From assembly GCA_022704525.1 (NCBI GenBank), contig JAKJGF010000015.1, positions 1 through 38,513 of the forward strand: a DNA stretch of 38,513 nucleotides, read 5' to 3'. The notes below the pieces were generated by a model that was given only the letters and a program-made list of their open reading frames with translations, made no database searches and was not told the origin of the DNA. Shown here piece after piece: positions 15,159 through 22,179 of this stretch. Position 1 is the first letter of the stretch, and each line of letters starts with the position of its first letter. A program made the position numbers and the translations under genes. This stretch comes from Bacillota bacterium. Lineage in GTDB: Bacteria; Vulcanimicrobiota; SpSt-956; JAKJGF01.

Positions 15159-15274
15159 ATTTGAATTCCTTTTAGTGTAGTTTTACTCAGAATCCGATCT
15201 GAAGGGTAAGAAATAATATCTTTTTACTTTAAAGTTTAGAGCTTTATTTTATTTTTTAATTCTCAACTCTCAGA

Positions 15275-16918
15275 TTAAGGTGTTAGAGGTGAAAGAATTG
15301 GATCTACCTGGATGGTGTAATTTGTATTCTTGCTTACAAAATCATAAAAGGGTGCAAGGCGTAAGTAGCAGTATTTTCCTACTCTGAATCTTATATCTCC
15401 CTGGGCATAGGCCATTCTTGAATTTTGTAAATCATAGGTTCCTCCAAGGCTTAGATAGAAATTCTGGGAAGGATTATAGGTAAAAAAGCATCCTACCTGT
15501 CTGTTAGAAAAAGAGAAACTATTTTCTGCAAGGCGGGCGTTATACTCTCCGAAAGTGTAAGTCAGGCGTGTAGAAAATTCGTTGGTAAAACTTGTCCTTA
15601 GATTTATAGTGCCATATGTATAGTTACTGTTTCTATTATCAAGATTGTAAGAATTCCGATTAATAGTTGCGTCAAGATTAAATTTAGTACCAAGAGTAAG
15701 ATTCATAGTCCCAGAAAGATTATTTCTGGTTTCTCCCGTAGTAAGCCAGTTCATTTCATCTCCCACACCAAAAATAAGAGCTCCTGTATTACCTATTCTA
15801 ATTGGCTTATGAGTTAGACGAAGTCCAATATTTCTGTTCCATGTGGCATCTTGTGAAAAGGTGTTTCCTCTCATAGAAAGACCTGTATAAAATGCATAAG
15901 TTATGGGTGAACCCAGAAAATTATCCGGATTTTGCCTCCAGTATAGTTCAAAAGAAGCTGGTGTTCCCTCTGGCTTACTTACAGCGTACTGGGATCTAAA
16001 ATTAAAGGTCAGATTGGATTTACTGAATCTATGACTCATATTTAAAAATACATCTACATCTTTATTATTTTGCCAGTCTACATTTAATGTGGCATCAGTC
16101 TGGCTGCCAAATTTATGCCTGTACTGCATACGGGCTTTTCGGTAGGCGTCTTTATTCAGATCATCTAGATAGAATATAGCTGATGCATTATCAGAAAAAC
16201 GCTGTTGATGTTCCAGGGTAACACTGAAACCCATATTACTATTATATTTCATATGGGCTAAGGACATAGATTTTTCTTCAAGAGAAACTATTACAGGTAC
16301 ATCAACTGTTGCTCCCATATCAGTATATGCTACTCTGGGTGTTGTATAACTTGCTCCTGCTCCTATAGTAAAAGAGTAAAAAGGAAGTTCCATAGAACGA
16401 CTGCCATTTATCCAGAAAGCAGCGGGTCTGATCTGTGCTGTTTCATTCGGCTGTACTACTATTTCATTACCTGTAATACATAAATCAGAATTTATTATAT
16501 TATCCATAGAAAAGGCTCCCCCGGGGAAATCCTTTAAGGAAGACACTATCTGAAAAGTAGTTACATCGAATTCAACTCTGGGTTCAACTGATTCAGAAGC
16601 CAGAATATAGCATTTTTTACTATGTAAATTTATGGAAATAGAGTCACAGTTAATTTCTCCCATTTCAGAGGTAAGGGAGACGTTCCCGGATGCAACAAGA
16701 CGTGAGCTTGCAATATCCACACAGATTGTTCCTCCAGACAGTTCAATGTCCTGAAAGTTTACTTTTGCATTGCCACTGGCAACAAAAATAACTTTTGACG
16801 GGTTGAAGGTTATATGTTCTGCTCTGGCTTTTATGGCTTTATCATTTAAAGCCTTTAAGGGTAAGGAGGTTATAAATATAAGGAAGAATAATATTACAAG
16901 ATGCCTTGTATATATCAT
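15275..16918 (-). CDS. OstA/LptD-like outer-membrane protein
   Basis: A 547-residue exported protein. A signal peptide (about 1-23, hydrophobic LVILFFLIFITSLPLKAL) is followed by an OstA/LptA-like beta-jellyroll region (about 30-130, repeats such as VASGNAKVNFQDIELSGG and VASGNVSLTS). A long beta-strand-rich part follows, with alternating aromatic residues typical of an outer-membrane barrel (YRHKFGSQTDATLNVDW, LRTSFTNEFSTRLTYTFG). This architecture is that of LptD, which inserts lipopolysaccharide in the outer leaflet, but it is shorter than typical LptD (about 750), so a related barrel is possible. AAAAGGA precedes the ATG. It implies a diderm envelope. Confidence 0.8.
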   Translation of the reverse strand: MIYTRHLVILFFLIFITSLPLKALNDKAIKARAEHITFNPSKVIFVASGNAKVNFQDIELSGGTICVDIASSRLVASGNVSLTSEMGEINCDSISINLHSKKCYILASESVEPRVEFDVTTFQIVSSLKDFPGGAFSMDNIINSDLCITGNEIVVQPNETAQIRPAAFWINGSRSMELPFYSFTIGAGASYTTPRVAYTDMGATVDVPVIVSLEEKSMSLAHMKYNSNMGFSVTLEHQQRFSDNASAIFYLDDLNKDAYRKARMQYRHKFGSQTDATLNVDWQNNKDVDVFLNMSHRFSKSNLTFNFRSQYAVSKPEGTPASFELYWRQNPDNFLGSPITYAFYTGLSMRGNTFSQDATWNRNIGLRLTHKPIRIGNTGALIFGVGDEMNWLTTGETRNNLSGTMNLTLGTKFNLDATINRNSYNLDNRNSNYTYGTINLRTSFTNEFSTRLTYTFGEYNARLAENSFSFSNRQVGCFFTYNPSQNFYLSLGGTYDLQNSRMAYAQGDIRFRVGKYCYLRLAPFYDFVSKNTNYTIQVDPILSPLTP

Positions 16919-16989
16919 ATTTAATTTTCCTTTTTTCAGGTTGTTCCTGTTTCCTGTATTAATTCTACAGACTATATAAAAAATCCTCT

Positions 16990-17030
16990 TTAAAAATTAA
17001 AAAGCCCCGAAGGGGCTTTTTAATTTTTAA
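16990..17030 (-). terminator. Intrinsic terminator between the two envelope genes
   Basis: Stem AAAGCCCC-GAA-GGGGCTTT is flanked by A- and T-rich runs that extend the pairing on both sides, so it can act in either direction. It lies 14 bp after the end of the Ig-like protein gene on the minus strand. Confidence 0.85.
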
Positions 17031-17043
17031 GAAAGAAATAGAT

Positions 17044-18963
17044 CTAATTGTCTAATGTTATTATAAAGGTACCGGCCGTTACAGTTTGACCATGGGCACC
17101 AGCTGTAACCTGAACATTCAGGTATTCTTTAGTTTTAGTTTCACCTGTTCCTGCGGCAGCTCGATTATTTGTAATGAGAAATACAAATTTACCATCGCTG
17201 CCTGTGGCGCCAGAAACAGGTGATATTATAGCATTTCCTGCACCACTGCCACTGCTTGACACCTGTATATTGGCGCCAGCTATAGGTTTTGCCTCTTTAT
17301 CTTTAGGATCCCTGTCCGTAACTGTTACAGTATAGAATTCACTTTGTCCAGGTCCTAAAGTTTTTCCTTCAGGACTAACGTTAGCTATTACTCCCACCTG
17401 GCCAAATACTACAGTAGCAGTTTCCTGAACATCCATATACTGAACAAGTACTACACTGGGTCCTACAGTATTACTTACTAGTCTGGCTTTTACTTCTACA
17501 GCTCCACCACTGCTGCTACCAGCTCCTATAGGGCCTAAATACTGCCTGGATCCACCCTCAAAAGTAGCACTTCCACTTATAATCTGAAATAATACCTGTC
17601 CACCAGTTATGGTAACACCCTTTGGAGGAGTAATAGTAGCAGTAACTGTTGCTATATCCTGTCCATTTGCCATAGGTTGTTCATTGGGATCTGTTGATAC
17701 GCTAAGACTATTCAATTCACTATTAGCAGCTGATATTATGAAAATTTGACTATCTCTTCCCTCGCTTCTTATCTTAATAGCAGGAGAAACAGTTAAGTTT
17801 CCTCCAGTTTGGGTATATAGTATAGTACTGGCAATTCCGCCAAAAGTCTGAACATTTTCTTCGTAAGCTATGGCATTACCAAAACCAACAACGACTCCCT
17901 CATTGCTCTTCTCATTTGCTCTCTGGAATGTGACAGTTGTTCCGTCAGGAACTATATTACCATTATGATCTGTAATCTGAACAGTTAAGAGATAAACTGC
18001 CAGGTCGCCTTCATGTCTTATAAACTGAGCCTGAAAGTGATATACCATGGCAAGTTTCTGTATCTGATCAGACTGGTTTGTTCCTATAAGAGCAAGGGCA
18101 GCTCCTACTAAAACAGCAGTAAGAATAATTCCAGCACTTGGAGATGCTGTTTTAACTGTAGAAGGAGAATCTGTTCTGTCAATTTTTTCACCCTGATTAT
18201 AGGCAACAACAACAATATCTCCTTCCTGCAAGGTATAACCTGGAACTAATATTAATTCTTCTGTAGCAGTATCATAAGAGTCTAATTCTACAGTTTTAAG
18301 TTTTCCTATAACCTTATTTTCTCTATAAACTGTAAATTCAGACTGATCCTTTACACCAATATCTCCACCTATACTGATCCTCATCTGGCCGTCTTTAATA
18401 GTTGCTATGAGGCCCACTTTTGACATGTTATCATTAATCATATTGATGGAGGCAAAACAACCATTATTTATAGCTTCATCTGACAATTCAAATTTTTCAC
18501 CTTTGAAACCTTCACCTCTGGCAAATGCATTTTGTATAACAATACCTGTTTCAACATCAATTATCTGGACAGCAATAGTAATATAGCATTTCTCATTATC
18601 TGATTCAATGCCATAACCCTGAGCCATAGTAACAGTATTTACTCCAAGGGCTTTACCCACTTCGCAGGCCTGGGTAATATTTAATTTTTTACCTGCTAAC
18701 TGCATATCCTTTAATGTTGAGGCAACCTGCTCACTATCTGTAACTTCAAACCTGTGAGATTTCACCATAGCAGCACTGAGGGCAGTATTTATACGAACAG
18801 GCAGATCATTTTCTGTAGGGCTTTCAATACTTACTATTGCCGTGGTTAATTTCTCATTGATTGCATAGGCAGGTGTAGGAACAAAAAGACCTGGCACGGA
18901 TGTAATTACTAGAGAAAATATCAGCATCGACGCTAATATTTTATAAACTTTTATTTCACTCAC
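17044..18963 (-). CDS. Exported protein with CsgG/FlgO-like domain and bacterial Ig-like repeats
   Basis: A 639-residue protein with a signal peptide ending about AYA (33). Residues about 35-160 resemble the CsgG/FlgO-type curli or flagellar assembly fold (RINTALSAAMVKSHRFEVTD, VGKALGVNTVTMAQGYG). A small barrel-like domain (about 175-255) contains GDIGVKDQSEFTVY. A hydrophobic segment GIILTAVLVGAALALIG (about 280-297) follows. At least three Ig-like/invasin-type domains make up the rest (VQITDHNGNIVPDGTTVTF; VTATITPPKGVTITGG; VTDRDPKDKEAKPIAGAN). It probably sits at the cell surface or periplasm as an adhesion or assembly factor. GTG start with AAGGA 8 nt upstream. The combination is unusual and the function is inferred. 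Confidence 0.72.
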   Translation of the reverse strand: MSEIKVYKILASMLIFSLVITSVPGLFVPTPAYAINEKLTTAIVSIESPTENDLPVRINTALSAAMVKSHRFEVTDSEQVASTLKDMQLAGKKLNITQACEVGKALGVNTVTMAQGYGIESDNEKCYITIAVQIIDVETGIVIQNAFARGEGFKGEKFELSDEAINNGCFASINMINDNMSKVGLIATIKDGQMRISIGGDIGVKDQSEFTVYRENKVIGKLKTVELDSYDTATEELILVPGYTLQEGDIVVVAYNQGEKIDRTDSPSTVKTASPSAGIILTAVLVGAALALIGTNQSDQIQKLAMVYHFQAQFIRHEGDLAVYLLTVQITDHNGNIVPDGTTVTFQRANEKSNEGVVVGFGNAIAYEENVQTFGGIASTILYTQTGGNLTVSPAIKIRSEGRDSQIFIISAANSELNSLSVSTDPNEQPMANGQDIATVTATITPPKGVTITGGQVLFQIISGSATFEGGSRQYLGPIGAGSSSGGAVEVKARLVSNTVGPSVVLVQYMDVQETATVVFGQVGVIANVSPEGKTLGPGQSEFYTVTVTDRDPKDKEAKPIAGANIQVSSSGSGAGNAIISPVSGATGSDGKFVFLITNNRAAAGTGETKTKEYLNVQVTAGAHGQTVTAGTFIITLDN

Positions 18964-19466
18964 TCTTCAATCCTTCCTTTCTTTAATCGGTATATGTGCT
19001 TTATTTCCAGCACAGAAATTTTTAAAAGAGGCTTGATATGTAAACCTTTTTAATTACAAAGGATCTGCCACGATTTTATTTATCCGGAATATTTCTGATT
19101 TATAATTTTTTAATTTCATCGAAATATAATAATAGCTCCTATGCCTGACTGCTAAGACTAAATCTTTTTACCCCATCTTTATAATGAGGATTCTCAAGTA
19201 AGTACTCCGGCCTTACATGGCTAATCCATAGACTCTACCCCCGTCAATTGTTTTTTCCTGCACCTCCCTTCACACAATCCTGCTTAGGTTTCAACTTTAA
19301 CAACTCCTATTTAGAAGTATACCTTTTGTAGAGTTCATTTAAATCTCATTTTTTATACCAGTTTGTTCTTTATTCTTAAAATTAACTGGATAATGAGAAT
19401 TATCCTGACTATTTTCTGTCAAATTCGACATGTAGAATTTAATTCCTCCTAAAAAACTTAAAAAAA
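18964..19466 (-). other. 500-bp gene-free region upstream of the Ig-like protein
   Basis: No open frame of credible length on either strand. It holds a Fur-like palindrome (19388-19405). On the minus strand there is a purine-rich GAAGGGAGGTG near 19270 without a following gene, and a segment (about 19190-19270) that is richer in G and C than its surroundings. It may be a long, structured leader of the downstream gene or a small RNA; I recognise no riboswitch class. Confidence 0.4.
19388..19405. promoter_or_regulatory. Fur-box-like palindrome
   Basis: GGATAAT-GAGA-ATTATCC, a perfect 7-bp inverted repeat containing GATAATGAGAAT, which matches two hexamers of the classical Fur-box consensus. 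It lies about 60 bp after the end of the permease gene and 425 bp before the Ig-like protein start on the minus strand. No clear promoter overlaps it. Confidence 0.35.
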
Positions 19467-20432
19467 TTAATCAAATCTGATTCTTGGATCAGTTATTACA
19501 TAAAATATATCTGTAATCAAATTAGAAACTATTATCACTATAGAGCTAAACATTATAGTACCCATAAGAACAGTATAATCTCTATGAAATATAGCATCCA
19601 TACCTAATCGACCCATTCCGGGCCAGGAAAATATCATTTCTGTTACAAAAGCTCCTGCTAACAGGTCAGGGAGAGATAAACCTATAAGTGTTATGAGTGG
19701 TATCATAGCATTCCTCAGAGCATGTTTATAAAGTACTTTTAATTCACTCTGTCCTTTGGCCCTTGCTGTTCTAATGTAATCTGCTTTTAGTACTTCTAAC
19801 ATACTTGAACGTACATATCGAGACCAGGCTGCCAGATTTGTAAATACCAGAACAAAAAATGGCATTATTAAATGTTTTATAAAGTCATAAATCTGAATAA
19901 TTATATTATCTCCTATGTCAGGTGATATAGTACCTATAGAAGGAAGAAGTTGTAATTTTACAGTAAATAAACATATCAGCATAAGACCCAACCAGAAAGA
20001 CGGTATTGAAATACCTGTGAAGGATAGTACTGTTAAAATATAGTCTCCAGGAGAATATTGCTTTACCGCAGAGTATATACCCAGAGGTAATGCCAGTAAT
20101 ATAGCCGTTAAATAAGAAAGTCCCATTAATATAAGAGTATTGGGTAATCTTTCCATAATACTTTTAAGAACCGGTTTTCCATTGACCAGGGAATATCCCA
20201 TATCCCTATGAAAAACAAGATTGTTAAGCCATATAAAATATTGTTGAGGTAAAGGTTTATCTAAACCCAGATTTTTCTTTATCCTTTCTCTATCTTCCGG
20301 TCTTGTTTTGGGATCAATCATCATTGCAGTTGGATCTCCCGGAGATAGATGAATTATTAGAAAAGATATTAAACTTATGGCAAACAATGTTGGTATTGTA
20401 ATAGCAAGTCTTTTCAGGATGTATTTATACAT
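19467..20432 (-). CDS. Oligopeptide/dipeptide ABC transporter permease (OppB/DppB type)
   Basis: A 321-residue membrane protein with six predicted helices. N-terminal YILKRLAITIPTLFAISLIS and HLSPGDPTAMM, the YFIWLNNLVFHRDMGYSL segment, and the EAA loop YIRTARAKGQSELKVLYKHA are classic for the DppB family. It forms half of the channel for peptide or nickel/sugar-oligomer uptake. The second permease (DppC) and the ATPases are not encoded next to it: 500 bp without genes follow. The binding protein is encoded upstream. No adjacent SD: AAGGGTGG lies at the end of the binding-protein gene and heptad element G separates it from the ATG. Confidence 0.93.
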   Translation of the reverse strand: MYKYILKRLAITIPTLFAISLISFLIIHLSPGDPTAMMIDPKTRPEDRERIKKNLGLDKPLPQQYFIWLNNLVFHRDMGYSLVNGKPVLKSIMERLPNTLILMGLSYLTAILLALPLGIYSAVKQYSPGDYILTVLSFTGISIPSFWLGLMLICLFTVKLQLLPSIGTISPDIGDNIIIQIYDFIKHLIMPFFVLVFTNLAAWSRYVRSSMLEVLKADYIRTARAKGQSELKVLYKHALRNAMIPLITLIGLSLPDLLAGAFVTEMIFSWPGMGRLGMDAIFHRDYTVLMGTIMFSSIVIIVSNLITDIFYVITDPRIRFD

Positions 20433-20435
20433 TAA

Positions 20436-20556
20436 TTCGTGAGAGGTGAGAGGTGAGAGGTGAGAGGTGAGAGGTAAGGTACATATACTTAAATTAATAT
20501 TACAGTACCTTACTTTTCACTTTTCACTTTTCACTTTTCACTTTTCACTTCTTCAC
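20436..20556. repeat. Heptad inverted element G, the most regular copy
   Basis: Five perfect GTGAGAG units (20439-20473), a perfect inverted pair GTAAGGTAC (20474-20482) and GTACCTTAC (20505-20513), then five perfect TTTTCAC units (20514-20548), that is, inverted GTGAAAA. The arms are equal in number and in register. The binding-protein stop codon (TGA, 20545-20547) is inside a unit. On the transcribed strand AAGGGTGG precedes the first arm, and GAATTA plus ATG follows the second. Confidence 0.85.
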
Positions 20557-22161
20557 CACCCTTATCTTTTCCGGTTCCAGAAAAAGCCCTGCAGGACCAG
20601 GCTTTGAAATTCCCTCTATTCTTCTATTAACTCCTATCATGGTTTCTGGATACCATAAAAATATATAAGGAGCTTCTTCGGTTATTATTTTTTGAAAATT
20701 TTTATATAGAATTTTTCTTTTTTTTATATCCAGAGTAGTTCTTGCCTGATTTAATAACTGATCTACATGAGGATTTGCATAGGACATAAAATTCATTCCA
20801 TTTTTTACCTGGTCAGTCCCCCACTCTACATAGCAATCAGGATCAGGATTTTCTATCCAGTCTAAAAGTATTGCTTCAAATTTCCCGGGATTGGCTATCT
20901 CTGTAACCAGAACACTGAATTCTACCGGTCTTATTTTTACATCCACGCCTACTTCTTTAAGAAAATGTTGTATATAAATTGATGCTTTACCTGAATTCTC
21001 ACTGCCCTGTCCATAGTAAATTGTAAATGACAGAACTTTTCCGTTTTTACTTAATATACCATTTGCATCTGGTAACCATCCCTGTTTATTAAGAATTATT
21101 TTTGCTTTCTCAGGATTATATTCGTATTGTTTTACATCTGTACTGTAAGCCCATGAGGAACAGGGAATAGGACCTGTTGCTACTTTTCCATAACCTGAAA
21201 GAACAGAGTCAATAATTTTTTGTCTGTTGATTCCATAATTCAGAGCTTTTCTTAATTCTTTATCAGTAAATAGAGGATTAGTTAGATCAAATCCCAGATA
21301 ATAATAGCTTAAATCATACCACCTGTATATAAAAAGGTTTTGGAAATTGGATAAACGTTTATATTCTTTTGCTGGTATTTCTCCTACATCTATCTGTCCA
21401 GTTTCAAGTGCAATAAGCCTTCCTTCGCCGGAAGGTATTATTCTGAATACTACTTTTTCCATATCCGGCTTACCTTTATAGTAATTTTCATTTCTCAGAA
21501 GAGTTATAATTTCTCCTGATCTCCATTCTTTAAATTTGAATGGTCCTGTACCTACAGGGGAGGAGTTGAAATTTGAAAGGTTAATATCCTGTCCTTCCAG
21601 TATATGTTTTGGAATTATACCCAGAAGAGAAAGATTTGTAAGTAGAGGAGCAAATGGTTCCGGTAAAATTATTTCTATAGTATAATCATCTATTATACTT
21701 ACTTTTACAGGTTTATCTGCTACCATAAAAAGGCCCCTGTTGTAAGTGTTTGTTTCCGGATCAAGAACTGCAGCTAAAGTAAATTTGACATCTTCCGCAG
21801 TAAAAGGGTAACCATCATGCCATATGATATTTTTTTTAAGATAAAATATCCAGTGTTTTTGATCTTCAGATATTTCCCATCTGTCGGCAAGATCGGGTAC
21901 TGGTTGAAGATTTTCATTTAATTTTACGAGAGAATTGAATAACCAGTGGTTAACCATCATAGATGGGCTTTCATGAGCCAGAACTGGATTTAGATAAACA
22001 GGGTCAGCCCTGAGGGATAGTATTAAAACATCTTTTTTCCCTGCTTCTTTACAGGAGAGATTTGCAATTGCCAGAAGGAGAAAAAGCGAAAGAATAAGCT
22101 TTTTAAAGTGTTGAGATTGAGAAGTGAGAGAATTGTTTTTAAATAATATCTCACCTCTCAC
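20545..22161 (-). CDS. Peptide ABC transporter substrate-binding lipoprotein (SBP_bac_5)
   Basis: A 538-residue binding protein of the DppA/OppA family. Residues about 18-37 are a signal segment (FKKLILSLFLLLAIANLSC) with a Cys suited for lipid anchoring, though Asn at -3 is atypical. Family features: LRADPVYLNPVLAHE, VPDLADRWEISEDQKHWIF, WHDGYPFTAEDVKFTL, GTGPFKFKEWRSGE and FTDKELRKALNYGINRQKI. The only canonical start in frame is GTG 22161, which is part of heptad element H, so the first 16-18 residues are encoded by the repeat. Its SD-like GAGG is the previous repeat unit. Co-transcribed with the permease downstream. Confidence 0.9.
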   Translation of the reverse strand: MRGEILFKNNSLTSQSQHFKKLILSLFLLLAIANLSCKEAGKKDVLILSLRADPVYLNPVLAHESPSMMVNHWLFNSLVKLNENLQPVPDLADRWEISEDQKHWIFYLKKNIIWHDGYPFTAEDVKFTLAAVLDPETNTYNRGLFMVADKPVKVSIIDDYTIEIILPEPFAPLLTNLSLLGIIPKHILEGQDINLSNFNSSPVGTGPFKFKEWRSGEIITLLRNENYYKGKPDMEKVVFRIIPSGEGRLIALETGQIDVGEIPAKEYKRLSNFQNLFIYRWYDLSYYYLGFDLTNPLFTDKELRKALNYGINRQKIIDSVLSGYGKVATGPIPCSSWAYSTDVKQYEYNPEKAKIILNKQGWLPDANGILSKNGKVLSFTIYYGQGSENSGKASIYIQHFLKEVGVDVKIRPVEFSVLVTEIANPGKFEAILLDWIENPDPDCYVEWGTDQVKNGMNFMSYANPHVDQLLNQARTTLDIKKRKILYKNFQKIITEEAPYIFLWYPETMIGVNRRIEGISKPGPAGLFLEPEKIRVVKK

Positions 22162-22179
22162 CTCTCACTTCTCACTTAT
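22110..22179. repeat. Heptad inverted element H overlapping the binding-protein start
   Basis: On the minus strand: GTGAGAA, GTGAGAG, GTGAGAG, GTGAGAT, an AT-rich core (about 15 nt), then the inverse of GTTGAGA, TTGAGAA, GTGAGAG. The array begins right after the upstream gene's TAA and extends 51 bp into the binding-protein frame. One unit offers GAGG and the next a GTG 6 nt later, so the repeat itself can look like an initiation site. Confidence 0.65.

Noticed and set aside
19237-19250. CCCCCGTCAATTG, similar to the complement of the universal 16S rRNA 907 region
   Set aside because: The match stops after about 10-13 bases and neighbouring sequence is unlike 16S rRNA; chance similarity.
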